Shown piece by piece: positions 12,422 through 25,500 of a DNA stretch of 64,000 bases (the first letter of the stretch is position 1; each line of letters opens with the position of its first letter). This DNA comes from Sitta carolinensis (lineage: Eukaryota; Chordata; Aves; Passeriformes; Sittidae), in NCBI GenBank assembly GCA_032173965.1, contig JAVUNC010000004.1, positions 60,799,501 through 60,863,500 on the forward strand, read 5' to 3'. The notes beneath the pieces are model-generated. The model did no database searches and was not told the origin of the DNA. It saw only the letters and a program-made list of their open reading frames with translations. The position numbers and the translations under genes were made by a program.

Positions 12422-14868
12422 GTAGGGTTATGTGCACATCCTCTCTCCCAGCTTTGCTCATGAAACCATCTCACATCCCAGGGCACTGTCATTCCCAGCA
12501 AAACCAACAGGGTGGCCACAGTTTCAAACTCTCATGGAGAGTGGATTTGTTCCCAGCTCTGCCACCAGCCAGCCTTGCTGCAGGCCATACCTCATCTGTG
12601 TGGCTATGCCTCCATTTGCACAAAGAGGATAACAACACAAAGCTCAGTAAGTAAGGGAGGGTGAGTGAAAAACAATAGACGGGGACATGTCAGGTTTCAC
12701 TGATAAGCAGATATGAGATATTGCAGTGGTTTGTGTGTATGGAGGCAGTCAGAGTGCAGCCACAGAAATTAATGCACTATTATACAGATTCATGTGAAAA
12801 GACAGCAGTACTAGACATGGTGTAAAGTACTATATATTTAGTTTTATCTCTGTTTCATGGGATTTCTGTAATGCTCATCGTTACAGTCCCATCCTTCATG
12901 GTCCTGACATAAAGAGTTCCATAAATACCGCAGAAGGCTCAGAAATGAAGATATTTCCTGCAATTACACGGGGTGGAAGCAGGGTGACTGGAGATGGTTG
13001 GAGTTATTAATTCGCATGCTTCAGAGCACATTGCCACTTTGAGAGTCAGGAATAAATCCTTCTCTCTCCTTAAGTCTCAGTACAACTCATTTGGTGAATT
13101 TTTTTTTTTTTTTAAGTCTTTGGAAATCATCACTAGTAAGACTTAGGAGGCCTAGGGTCCCTGCACAGTCAGTCCCACCCTTCTCATTCAAGTAATGATG
13201 ATACTTCCTGTTGATGTGATTGATCAGTTTATATGCTCTAGGAAAGCTGTTCCTGTGTTCTTGTGTATAAAGCCTGAACTAAATTAAGAACTAAATTTAT
13301 ACAACAGTGATTGTACAGTGAAAGTTTTAAATATGTAATAATTACTCAAAAATAATTCTAAATTTGCATCTTGGGCCTGAACCTCTGAACTGAGGACTTT
13401 TGCAATTTTAACTCTAATTTGGATTCAGACCAAGAAATCTACCTTTTCCACTATATGTCTATATAATAAGCTTATGTATTTAAGAAATATTGAAAGAAGA
13501 TAATCTGATCACCTGGTAAAATGTTGGCATATTTTAAAACTGAATTTTGTTTTGGCTTTCATACCTCACTTCTGGTATTGGATAAGATTTCTTAGGAGGA
13601 AAGAAACAAACTTCAGCCTAGCAAGCTCCTAAAGCAAGACAGACAACAACAATAAATTAGATTTTTCCTGGGTTTTTGTTGTGGGGTTTTTTTTAAATAC
13701 TAAGGTTCCATTTGGAGAATGGTGAAATTGCAGAGTACACAGATGAGAACTTAAATGATCCAAATGTGTTAGCTTTTTCTGAGTCAGTCAGGGAGTGGGT
13801 GGACTTGTTGCAAGCCTACAAGCCTATTTTAATGATTACCCAAACATGATGTGTTCTTCAGAGCAGATGCAGCATAAACCTCTCAAAGGTGACAAGCCTT
13901 TGACTCACACAGATGTGTAGGAAGGACTAGAGTTTTTGTTGGGATTTTTTAATTAAATTTTATACACATGGAGGTGCTAGTTACTAGACATCTCTCTCCA
14001 AAATGCTTTCTCATCAGCTTTTTTACAAGTTCAGGAAGCAATACTACCCTTAACTAGTTCTACCTTTTTTGTTGACTGCTAAGATGTTGTCTGGGCCTTG
14101 AGAGGCACTGAACCAGTGGCATCTCCTCCCAGAAACTGTAAACAGAAGGCGTTAAACAGCAAAAGCTACAGATGGCAATATTGTTCATGAAGTATTTGAA
14201 TGCAGGAATTTTAGTGAATCACTGAAAAACAAGCTCGGAGGATCAGAGACTTTGCAGAAATGGTTTTTAAAGCCAAGTGTTCCATTTGGGCTCACCTCTA
14301 CCTTTGGATGCACTGGATCCTGTTATGCAGAATGGCAGGTATCTTTTCATGCTGCTGCCTAGACATTTAGAATGCAGTACTTTGTGAAATGTTCTCTTAG
14401 AAGGTCCTAAAATGTCTCTGTGTGACTTCAGGATGAGACCCCAGCACCTGCCCAAGCACAAAGTGTACAGAACAAATCGCTTTTAATGTCATTATATTGT
14501 TCATCATGCTGGTTTTCAACTGGGGTTCCGAGAAAGCCTTCTAAGGCACTGGTTTTCAATTTCTTTGTCACTTTGGGGAGTTGAGAATGGAGAAAGACCG
14601 AAAAATACCACTATGTAACATAATAGTACATGCATAAATCACTGTGGATATGCTGCAGTAAAAATCGACAGAGTAAAAGCATTGAGGTTTCACAGAAGCA
14701 GAGTAGCTAAACCTGCTTTGCTTGTGCCCACCGATGTTGCAGAAATAAGCAGGTAGAGGGGCTTGGAACAACTCCTGATGGTGGTAGGCTGAAGTACAGT
14801 GTGTTTTGGCCTGCATGTGGTTATTTTTGGTTGTTTACCTTTTGCTCACTCCGAGCCTTGTTTTGCAG
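12422..14868 (+). other. TULP4: TULP4 intron
   Basis: A 2.4 kb intron with donor GTAGGG and acceptor TTTTGCAG. The first 230 bp stay open in the exon's frame, which is chance read-through past the donor. There is a 15-base T-run at 13099-13113. No repeat or gene is recognised. Confidence 0.9.
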
Positions 14869-15003
14869 ATGGACCAGCTGCGTATCCAGTCCCGGTGCAG
14901 AACACCAAGCCACTGCTTACTGTCAGCTTCACATCAGGAGACATCAGTTTAATGAACAATTATGATGACTTGTCTCCTACTATCATCCGCTCAGGGTTGA
15001 AAG
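14869..15003 (+). CDS. TULP4: TULP4 coding exon 2 in window: WD40-like region
   Basis: The exon is 135 bp with acceptor TTTTGCAG and donor AAAG|GTACAA. Its first two bases complete an Asp codon with the last base of the previous exon, giving DGPAAYPVPVQNTKPLL. It then reads through LLTVSFTSGDISLMNN (a WD40-like strand pair) and ends in SPTIIRSGLK plus one base. It encodes residues 61-105 of the part seen here. The matching phase on both sides and the near-complete agreement with vertebrate TULP4 leave little doubt about the boundaries. It belongs to the N-terminal beta-propeller-like region. Nothing odd is seen. Confidence 0.97.
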
Positions 15004-16978
15004 GTACAAAAAATAAGCCACTTCTCCCTCTCCTGTGCCCTGTTTTTCTTGTATTTTTGATGATAGGTTACATTTTTGTGGCTCTCACTCCTTAACCCAG
15101 GAGCCCTCGGTGCTGTTATTGCTGTTTCCAGCAGTGACACCTGCTGGAGGGAGAGCAGCTCTTGGCTGGTGGAGTTTTTGTGTTTGAGAAAACGTTTCAC
15201 AGTATTTCTGAGGTTGTGTTTTTGTGGCAGTTTTGTAGGACAGTTGATCTGTTTTGCAGTTTTCCAGCAGAATGCATTAGTATGATAATGGTTCTTTGTG
15301 TGAATGTCTCTGCTATGAAACACTTCCTTTGCATGTCTAATTCATGAGGTCTTCCATGCTTTTGGTAACCTGGTATAAATTGCAATGCTGCTTTAGTTCT
15401 CACAATTATTGAAAACTTGCTAGAATTATTAATTGTCAAGAGGTAAATTATTCTGAGAGAGGAAAAATTCCAGTGATAAATTACTATACATTTTGCTAAG
15501 TGATGTGCATGAATGTTTGTACAGTCAGTATTCCATGTAAAATCTTTAACTCATGTTGAAATTTTTACTGTTCTTACCTATTAAAAATGTCCTTTACCTT
15601 GCCAGCACTCTCAGTGCAATTTACTGTGCTTTGCCTGCAGAGACATTTTAATTCAATCCAGCACATAGGCACATACTTAAATATAGGTTCCACTGAAGCT
15701 TTTTCATCTCCACAGGTAAATTAGTTTTAAATTAGATGAGAAGAGAATTAGGCTGTTGGAGCAAACTCTTAGCTGTTCTGAGATAGTGGGATGTTTTTGA
15801 TGAAAAGTTGCCTTAACACAAGCCCCACAGTTTTTGGGTGATCCTTTAAGTGCAGTTGTCTTAAGAAGTAAAACCATTTTTTTTACTTCAAAGGTAAAAG
15901 CCTTTGAGGTTTCTTTTCCATTCCTTTCTCCATTTGTGCTACCACAAGAAACGTGTGAGTGGCAAAACGCAACATTGTGGGACAGCCCTACAATCAGAAA
16001 ACTCCATCAGCTGAAAGGATACCAAAAGTGTGGAAAACTGGTGCCAACTTAAAGAAGCTTGTGTGATAATCACCAATGGGTCTGCTCAGCATTTCTACAG
16101 TATTAGAGTAATTAGGCTACTGAGCAGTCTCAAGTTGTCATCTAGTCTAGCTTTCAGCTGGGAACAGTAGGAGAAACAAACCCCATCTTATTCTCTGTTT
16201 AGAGTTGCAGGGCTCTGTCTTGCTGAGTATGTCTGTTCTGTTTGTCCTTCCCCGTTGACTTTTGCCAGTGCAAAAAAGATCCTTTAAGTATGTCACCCTC
16301 CTGTAGCAAGATATTAATGTGCTAGATAGGGTAGGAGTATTTTTATTCATTACAAGTTGGACTACATTTTTTTTCTTCAGTAGACAAAAAACATGCATCA
16401 TCTTACTGGATTGGGAATGTGTGTGAGACAGAGAAAGATGATTGAGATATTGCTGTCTGTTGTTTTAAGCACTGTACAGTGGAGAGTATTTTATGTCTGG
16501 TTTGATATAGATGTTCACACTTCCTGTATCTTTTTTTTTTTTTTTTTTTTTAAGTGACTCGAAATTTTACTGGATTTTATCACAGGCAAGAGTTTGCAAA
16601 ACCACGAAGTATGGTTGGTCTTTAGTATTGTCTACAAGTCCTTGTTCATGTGTTTGTGCTTAAAATCTCAAAGTATTGTTCTGTAGTCTCTGCAGCAGAT
16701 ATCCTTGCCTTTATAGGCTGTTTCAGGCTACTCAGTGTATTTTTAAAGTAGGCAACTATGAAATTTTTTCAAGCAGTAACAACATATTTTTTATATATAT
16801 AGACTATATATATGCTACTAGTTTTGCAGAGCTGTCATTTTACTGGGAATATTTCTGTTAAATTGACAGAGGAAAAACCTTGATAATTTGATTATGCAAT
16901 TAAGAGTTCTTTTTATCCAGTTTGAACCATTCTGGTAGTTTTGTGAGTCCGAGTGGAGGTCCTAAACTGTTCAGATGT

Positions 16979-16982
<4 letters not shown>

Positions 16983-17009
<27 letters not shown>

Positions 17010-17010
17010 T
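16983..17010. repeat. Poly(T) run of 28 bases
   Basis: 28 uninterrupted T bases in an intron. Read on the minus strand it is poly(A), but no retrogene or SINE body is recognisable next to it. Similar runs lie at 16531-16551 (21 T), 24951-24972 (22 T) and 54218-54244 (27 T). The exact lengths may be unreliable. Confidence 0.9.
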
Positions 17011-18346
17011 GTGCTTTTTGACTCTGTGATTGTTAGTGCACTGCTTCCCGCAGAGCTGCCGAGCTACATCTACTAATTGTACTAGTTAGCCACAACTACT
17101 GCCTGCAGAGCTGTTGCACGTTTTCTGTGCTTTGTGTTCAAGGTTTGCTGATATACATGCCTGTGGTGGCTGGAAAGCAGTTTTGAGGGGGGGCTGATCC
17201 ACCGATTCACTTGTAGACCATTACCTTAGACGAAACCTACATTTGATTTTTAATCTCTGTGCTGATGCTGAGAACCTGTTTATCAGTTATTTTGTGTAAA
17301 GGTCCAATAGTCATTGAAGATCCTATTGGCAGTGCAGGCATATCAGTAGAGCCATGTTGTCCTGGGGGGATGCTGCAGCCCACAGCCACTCCTTTGCTGC
17401 CTTTGCATCAATCTTAATTCTGGGACTTTGAGAGAAAGAGAGAGAGAACTGCTGGACAAAGTAATCACTCCTCTTCCTCTTGTCATGGGGATCAGCTGAA
17501 AGTTTTACCTGAAGACATGTATCCAAAGAAGACATTTTTTTCATTACGGTAGTTCCACAGTTACCCAGTTACCAGAAGTGGAGCTGATCAGCTTGCCTTG
17601 TTTATTTCCGACCTGCCTATCTTTTTCCTCTCCAAGAAACATGAATTAAATCCCATTGTAGGTTACTTGGAGGGCTGAAAACTAAGAGAAAACAAGAGGT
17701 ATACAATGCCTAGCTGTGGAAAAATTACCTTGAGGAACATGCAGCTTCCTTCTGATATGTACAGAAGCATAATTCCCATGAGAAATATCAGAAAGTTGAA
17801 ATAATACAAAACCATTTCAAATTGCACATAAAAGTCCCTGAAAATGACAAGTTGACAACTTGAAACAATTTTGAGATCCTTCCTGCCAACTCTCATTTCT
17901 CTCCTGCTTCTTCATTTGAAGACAGCTTCTCGCCCACAAGTGTCTTGAAAAGGTTCTTGGCAGATTGAGCATCCCAGAACACAAAAGTTTTGTCTTTACC
18001 TTCACTTTGTCTCAGCACAAAATAGCTGCCTTTCACCTCTGGTTTAAGAGTAAAAGGATTTAAAGACTAGCTTGGTATTCCTTGAACATGCAAATCTGCC
18101 TTTGAAACACGAGCAGAAATGCAAAATACTGTTTTAGAGTTACTCTTGAAATGTGACAAAGAACTAGGATATAAGGGTTTGAAATAAGCATCCCCAAATT
18201 AAGCTGTGGGCGCCCCTCATCATGAGGTGCCTGTAAGAGAAGTAACTGATATGTATATTCATATCTGTGTATATGAGAGTCTGAGCAGTCCCTGTGTGAT
18301 TCCAGCAAAGCCCTGCTAAGCAGCTGAGTAGATTTTCACAAGTCAG

Positions 18347-18756
18347 AGTCACAGAATCGTTAGGGCTGGAAGAGACATCTGGGGATCAGCCAGTCCAACC
18401 CTGCTGCCAAGGCAGGGTTCTCTAAAACAGGTTACACAGGGACTTGTCTTGGTGGGTTTTGAATGTCTCCAGAGAGGGAGACTCAACCTACCTGGGCAGC
18501 CTCTTCCAGTGCTCTACTGCCCTCAGTGTAAAGAAATCCCCCTCATGCTGAGGTGGAACTTCTTGTGCTTTAGTTTTTAGCCATTGCTCCTTGTCCTGTC
18601 ACTGGACACCACTGAAAAGAGTCTGGCACCATCTTCTTGGCATAAACCTTTGAGATAAGACTAAGATCCACTCTCAGGCTGCTCTAGACCAAACAAGCCC
18701 AGCTTCCTCAGACTCTCCTTGTAAGAGAGATTCTCCAGAGCCCTCATCTTTGTATG
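18347..18756 (-). mobile_element. CR1 LINE fragment, 3' end, antisense to TULP4
   Basis: Read on the + strand it begins AGTCACAGAATC and runs through GGGCTGGAAGAGACATCTGG, then CCAGTCCAACCCTGCTGCC, then a GGACACCACTGAAAAGAGTC-type motif, and ends near CCAGAGCCCTCATCTTTGT. This order is the reverse complement of the 3' end of avian CR1 elements, so the element is on the minus strand. About 410 bp remain. It is 5'-truncated, as is usual for CR1, and has no intact reverse transcriptase. It is the clearest sign that the genome is avian. Open frames on the minus strand across 18661-19068 partly overlap it and are not genes. Confidence 0.92.
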
Positions 18757-18777
18757 ATGGTGGCAAAAGAAAACATG

Positions 18778-18803
18778 GTATGGTATGATATGATATGATA
18801 TAT
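18778..18803. repeat. TATGA-type pentanucleotide microsatellite
   Basis: About five imperfect copies of a five-base TATGG/TATGA unit, immediately beyond the CR1 fragment. It is a simple repeat. Confidence 0.8.
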
Positions 18804-19373
18804 GGAGGCCATATGCATTTATGGACAAAATCCAAGTACTTTTAGTTTCATGTAATATTGTAACTCTTGTTTGAGTTATGCTAAAAGCTATATTGACAGC
18901 CAGAGAGAACATGAGGCATTGACAGATATTCTGTTTTTTTTTACATAGTGCTTTTTTGCACTGTAGGCCTTTCCAGACACTCTTTGCTGCTCTCTTACTA
19001 AGGTTATTTATCTGCGTATTAACTTGATTCCACTTATTTACCCCAAAGCTATATGTAGCATCTTCCACATCTGTTTCAACATCTGTAGTAAATTCTTGTC
19101 CTTAGGTGTTTAGGAGCAGCTACTGATTACATTCTAGACTCACCATAGAGAGAAAAGAATGGTTTTTACACATTTTTTTTTCAATTTACAGAATAAAGAC
19201 TCATTCTCAAAAATGCACCTGTGGCATATTTTCTATTTCAATGAAAGGATATAGGTTTCTAAATACTTAAGCAACTTTTGGGAGCATGTTTTACTTGTTC
19301 AAGTCACTTTGCAGTACCTGGAAATGCTGTTCCTGTTGTTTCTAGTCAGTGCAACCCATCTTTGTGATTTCAG

Positions 19374-19540
19374 ATGTGGTGGTACAGTGGTGCACACAAG
19401 GAGACCTGCTTGCAGTAGCAGGCATGGAGAAGCAGACCCAGCTGGTTGACCTCAGCAATGGTGCCCTGCTGAAAAGCGCACTTGTCAAATTCTACAACGT
19501 GCGTGGGGAGCACATCTACACTCTGGAGACACCTGTGCAG
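19374..19540 (+). CDS. TULP4: TULP4 coding exon 3 in window: WD40-like blade
   Basis: The exon is 167 bp with acceptor GATTTCAG and donor GCAG|GTAGGA. The first two bases complete Asp, and it then reads VVVQWCTQGDLLAVAGMEKQ and later KFYNVRGEHIYTLETPVQ, ending on a codon boundary. It encodes residues 106-161 of the part seen here. Two WD40-like strand motifs are visible: a 'where the rule runs' type (DLLAVAG) and a display strand (VKFYNVRGEHIYTL). The frame is intact and the sequence is close to known TULP4. It continues the N-terminal propeller-like domain thought to bind partners. Confidence 0.97.
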
Positions 19541-22500
19541 GTAGGAGGCGTCTTTAAAGTCTCTTCTCCATGCTTTGCTGACATGTTTTTCTCACATTAG
19601 CTTGTTGCTGTAGACATGCAGTCTGAAAAAGGTTTCAAAATGTCTCGACTCCATCCTAAAACCCAATTTAGATAAAAATATGCTATAAACAATGGTTGTT
19701 TGCGTTTAGGTAGACGTGCAAGACTGCACCTGATTCTAAGGTCCACTGTGCTAGGTATTGTGGAAATGCAAAAGAAGAAAGTTTGTTTCCCAGACTCGCT
19801 GGGCCTGAACAGACAGAGAAAGAAAATTCTGTTGTTTTATGGATAAGTGACTAAGAAGGAAAAAAATTGAATAACTTGCTTAATGTTGTAGCAGAGCCAA
19901 GAGCTAGACAAAAATATTCCAAGTCCAGTATCATAACTACAAGATTATTCTGATTTTGTTATTGTAATTTTCTAATTTGCAGTCATTTGGTGTGATGCAG
20001 TAACCTCAGTCATGTAACTTGCCAAGTAAATACCAGCCCATGGTCTGTGAGCTGCTCAGGAGCGCAGTGTGCTTCATAGGTCTTTGCTGGTACTTCAGAG
20101 CCAAGCTGAATGTAATTCTGGATCATTTTCTGCAGACTAGGGATGAGTCCATTCTGATTTCTGCTGCTAGTAATGAAACTTTATAATAGCTTTGAAATCT
20201 AAAAGTGAAAATGCTGTAGATATATTAATTATATATAATGATGATACCATGTATTATCATTTTTTTTCCAGTACCCTGATCTGGAATGGATGCAAAAGGG
20301 TGACACAGTAAACCATCTGCTAAGCCTTTGTGTCTGCTTATATTTAGCATTAACCTTTGCTTATTAACCTTAGCACTCTAATTTAGATAGAATTCTTTAG
20401 TTGTGTAAAGTGTAAAATAATGGTCTCTAAAGCCAACCTAAATATGTACAGTGATACCTAATGCTGATTTAGGTACCTAAAGGACTTACCCATAAACACA
20501 GCTGTATTGTCTTAAATGTAGACCTTGCAGCAAAGTAGCACAGCTCTTTCCTCTCTGGATCAGTTCTGAAGAAAACATATTTATATCAGTGTTGCTTTTT
20601 CCCAGCCCAGGTGAAAAGCAAACCATTTTCTGTTACTTCAGTGCCAGAACTCAGTATGTGCACATTAGCTGTTGAACCCTCTGGTGCCAGGCTGTGAAGT
20701 CACTCTGTGGTTTGAGCATCAGAACCCATCAGGTCAGGTTGCCCCAAGGTACACTTGTGTGTTGGCTTTTCCCTCACTGATTTGTTCCTGCTAATCTCAA
20801 ATTTTCCTCATTTAAATATTTTCAGCTCCTCTAGTTCTCCGTGTATGGCTTCAGCTTCTTATCATGTTTTCAGCTCTTCTCCTTTCTCCTCTACTTTACC
20901 AGCTGGGAGAAAGCACATATTGTGGCTGATATGGGTGCTAATTATTCTGCCATTATATTAGTGCTTACAGGGCAGCTGAGAGGTCAGACAGAACAAGTGA
21001 ATGCCAAGTTTGTACTGCAGTATATCTAGTAGTGGAAGTAGTAACATAAGCCTTTCTGCTCTTTCCAGCTGCTATTTTTTGTTGGGAATAGTAAGATTTT
21101 AATGTAATGATTTCTTCCCTCATTGTCAACTGCAGACTAAAAGCCAACAACTTCAGAAGTTGTAAGCCAGGTTGCAAGTGAAGGATGAGGACAGTCGGGG
21201 AGAGGCAACCACCACTTAAGAACAGAACCAAGGAGTCTCATTTCCTTTGGAAATCAGGATAAAAATAACATTCAAACTGATATATTTATGTTTATTTTAA
21301 AACTGTGCGCATAAACCTACCTAAAATTAGATAGAGAGCCACCCCTCTTCTCTTATTATTCAGTGTTTAGTCTCTTTATTTGGTGCATCTAAATTCATAT
21401 TTACTCAGCTGCAGGAGGAAGTGAGGGGTCTTTCAGAAGAGTGCCTGTATCTGCTCATGTGGGCTTTATTCTCCTATGTATTTGAATGCTGGTCTAACAG
21501 TATTACCAGATAAATGACAGGTGTGCTAGAACATTGTTAAGTATTTCATTTACTGACAAAACCAGATAAAAACCAGTGTTGCAAAAAAATCACTGGTAAC
21601 TTCTGTTATGCTGTGCCTCTCCTACAAAGATGTATGTGCAAAGATGAGAGTGAGTCAGTGGTCCTAGTAATTTGTCTCATGACAAACTCATCAGAGTAAA
21701 TTAATTCGTTTTCTGTACCATGGCAGTCAGCCTTGTAATGGGATTTTATAAGATTCATCACTGGTTACTGAACTAAAAAAAAATTGAAGAAAATAAAAGA
21801 ATTTCCTCATCTCGAACTCTTCTGCTAAGACTTTCTTATGAAGGAGCAAACGTGTGACTGGAAAGGGCCATTGATTATAAATAAATGTTGTTCTGAATAC
21901 AAAAGCCAGGAAAAATAAAACAACCATGAACATAAAAACTAATGGATTACAAGTACAAAACTGATTTTCCATGTGGTCCTTTGTCCCAATTCTTTGACAC
22001 AGCAAATGTCTGAAAATTTAACCAGTAAAATGTACTGAACTGGTTTTGTTTCTGCTCTTTGTTTGTTCTTTCTTTGGTAGGATATTCAGGAAACAGATTT
22101 TATTGTTTATAACAAAGTCTAAGATTGACAGGATTTATGTGCAACTTTACTTGAATGTTACTGAATGTAAAGTCACTGCAAACCCCGGTGGTAGAATAGA
22201 TTTGGGAACTGCAGGTAACTCATCTCAATGATGACTGTTGTCATGGATCCCTTCAAGATGTTTTATATGCTGCCTTCTCCTCCAGCTTTAGTGTGGTTTT
22301 GGCATCCTCTGTCTCATTTGATTAACTCTCTTAAGCATTTACCTTCAGTACAGGAATTTATAGTCCATAAACCTAGTTTGCTGACTATAAAACTCTAGGT
22401 AGGGAAATCACACTTGTTTAGAAGTATTGAAATAAAAGCAGTAGCTTTGCTTGGAAAACAACATTCATAAACAGAGTGGAAGAGTTGGCATAGAGTAGCA

Positions 22501-25500
22501 GTCAATCCTGTTCCTGGCTCCAGGGATTCAGCCTGGCATCCTGCAAGGATGTGTTTGCAGAATCGAGTAGAAAGAGCTGAAAAAGCATTGGTAAGGGCTG
22601 GTCAAATACTGAACTGAATTCCATGCAGAGAGCATATCTTAAGGGCTGGTGATCAGCTGATGACTATTCAAAAGCATACTATCAATTTCTGTAAAATTTA
22701 CCTCTTACTACATCCATCCTTGTATACACTATGAACACCAATGTGAGGTACCAAAAATATGCCCCCTTTTTTTATGGTCCTGCTTTTTCAACATTCAGAA
22801 ATGAGATTGCAACAACAGGCTGCCCTGCTGTTCATAATGTTTTTATTGGAAGAATTTTAATTTCTTACATTGTTTGGTAAGTCCTGACAGCCTTTTCCTG
22901 GCATCAGGCAGAGATGAGAATAATCAACTCATTTAAGACTTTTATAGTCCTGCTAAAATTGTTTACCAAATGCTGCAACCCAGTTCTGTCACTTTAGAAG
23001 TTCTGGGCAGACAGGTCTTTATTATATCAACTAATTGTACCTGCTGCCCTTCTGATTGGAAACAGATGCTTCATATCTTCCTATATCCTGAACTTTAAAC
23101 AGGAGTCTCCTACAGTCTCTCTGTTACACATTCTCTAACTTTAACAAACTTGTGAATTTTTTCTTTCTAATAGTTCCAGCTCATGGCTTATATTTGGTCC
23201 CTTCTTCAGTTTTAATATGTCCCAGGGAGGACCAGGGGAACAAGATTTAGAAGCTACAATGCAGATCTCCGCCATACACCTTTAATTCTACAGTAAATTT
23301 ACATTACTTTAAGGTTTTATATCACTGTGTAGCTGGTGTGAGTACAGATTACATCTTGAGTGCACCAAAGGCAGATGAGAGAGAACTAAGCTTCACATGT
23401 GGTATAGACAACAACATTAAATGCAAAAACCCATGTTTTTCAGTGTAATATTTTTAAACCTAATTCAAAGTGGTATACCAAAGTCTAAATCTTTATGGAA
23501 GAAGTTACCAGAAGTTTTTGAGAAGACTACTAACTTGCTATAGACCTACTGCTGTCAGCATTTCAGAGACTGCTTCTCTGCTGGAAATCGCCCAGCATCT
23601 AAATGAATAGATTTAAGATTATATGATCCTGCAGAAACCTAGTAGTTCTGTAAAGGCTAGAGAAGGAAGGTGCAATTTTAGGTTTAATTCAGATCAAAAG
23701 GTTCTGAAAGAAGAGGCTGCTTTTTATGTTATTCAGCTGAGCAGACCTTGCTTACTTTTCTGTATTTATTTCACACAGAGTGTTCAGGTTTGTTGCATCT
23801 GAATTAATGTTGCCTTTCATTTATATTGCCTGAAATCAATTTTATTTAGTTGTTATGGGATGACAACAAAGCTTCAAGAAGAGTTTATTTTCTTACAGGA
23901 AAAAAAGCAACAGTTTAGACCTAACGGATGAAACATGCTTTAGGATATTAGTAAGGACCTTGGTGTTCTTTATATAGGCCATAGGATCATCTCTGCTGCA
24001 GAAATGGATTTTGATCAGCACTGGAAATTGAAGACACTTTTCTAAGCAACTCTTTCTGTTAAAATGGAATCTTGACTTTTAAAAAAAATACTGTAGAAAT
24101 AGAGGGGATATAAGAAACAGCTGCAAATCAAATAAGAGTTTATTACTTCCAAAATCATATCAGGCCACAGCAGTGGCAGATTTCTCATAATTTGTCACCA
24201 TTGGTTCTTGGCAGTTAATGTTTTTCCCCACTGTAAATATGAGGAGCAGAAGAATGAAGGAGTGTCAGGTTGCTTTCCCAGAGCCATCCGTGAGTGCCGT
24301 GGCAGTACGGAGGAGTGCACACACAGCTCAGCAGAGCCAGGGAGGCACAGCAGCCAGTGCACCTTTCAGCTTGTCTCTGGCAGGCAGCAGTGTGCATCTC
24401 CACATCAGCAGCCTGCAGTGAGAGCAAGCAGGCAAGGTAGTTACACATGCCATTCCCTGGATACTATTTTGCAGTTGTGTTCTTCCTCCTGAGAAAAGTC
24501 CTGCTAGTTCCTGGGCTTTCTGCCCTAGAATAGTATTTTTATTCCATTACCAGTGGGAGTCCCAGTGCCAACAAACAAGGGATTAGTTCAAGCAGCAGGC
24601 AGACCCTTAGGCTTAGGATTTCTGAGCTCAAGGCAGGCAGCAAGAATCAGCTAGAACAGTGTTTTCATTGACCCAACTGCATACAAGTGATGGAATGTAT
24701 ATAAATTATGTTCTCTCCTTTTAGAGAGACAGCAGAGTGACTTATAAGAAACAACCACAGAGCTTTGAGTGGGAATATCCATGCCTGCATACTTTCATAA
24801 GGGGAATCGACATCCCAGGTTGGGGGTACAGATTGGAGTGGGTGTAGCTCACTTTCAAGCCCACTTGGAAAGAAATGGCAAAAGAGCTCCTTGTTGGTCA
24901 CTTGTTGAGATGTGTTTTCAGTCAGTATTTCTCCTGATAAAGCATCTTTGTTTTTTTTTTTTTTTTTTTTTTGTTTTATCAAGAGGTTTCTAATATATAA
25001 TTGTCATAGAGCTACATGTTGGTATTTAAACCCCGGAATTAATTCAGGTATTTACAGTTTATGCTGTGTTTTTTCAAAACCTGATGCTATTTTTTTTCTC
25101 ATTATATGCAAAGCGAGACTAGAAATTCTCATATTATATTTGTAGCTGCATTTCTTTGTTCCTAGCAGGAAAAAGCCCCCAGCTGTACAAACACAGAAAA
25201 TAAAATTTTTCTGTCCTAGAGTCTGCTTGTTCATTTTGTAACAGGTGGATACAACAACTTTTGGATGCAACAATAATTTGAATACAACAACTTTTGTCCT
25301 TTCTTGTTTTGCTAAAACAGTGCAAATAAATGGATGCTTCAAGAGGAGCGATACTTTCATGTTGGATGTTGGAGGTCAATTGTTTTTTCTCAGTAGAGTT
25401 CAAAAAGAAAGCTGTGGCCAGCTCATAACTTGACTTGCTGCAGTAATAGATTCATATCCCTTGTCCAGCAAGGGAAAGACTAGGAAGCATACTTATTGAA

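Larger units (their letters stand above)
15004..19373 (+). other. TULP4: TULP4 intron with a CR1 fragment and T-runs
   Basis: A 4.4 kb intron with donor GTACAA and acceptor ATTTCAG. It holds a 21-base T-run (16531-16551), a 28-base T-run (16983-17010), an antisense CR1 LINE fragment (18347-18756) and a short TATGA-type repeat (about 18778-18803). No other feature is recognised. Confidence 0.9.

Noticed and set aside
12422..12654. Extension of the first coding exon to 12654 as an open frame
   Set aside because: The GTAGGG donor at 12422 is strong, the following exon fits in phase, and the extra residues have no match to TULP4.
18661..19068. 135-residue minus-strand open frame
   Set aside because: It partly covers the CR1 fragment and a TATGA repeat, so it is a chance fusion of repeat and intron sequence.
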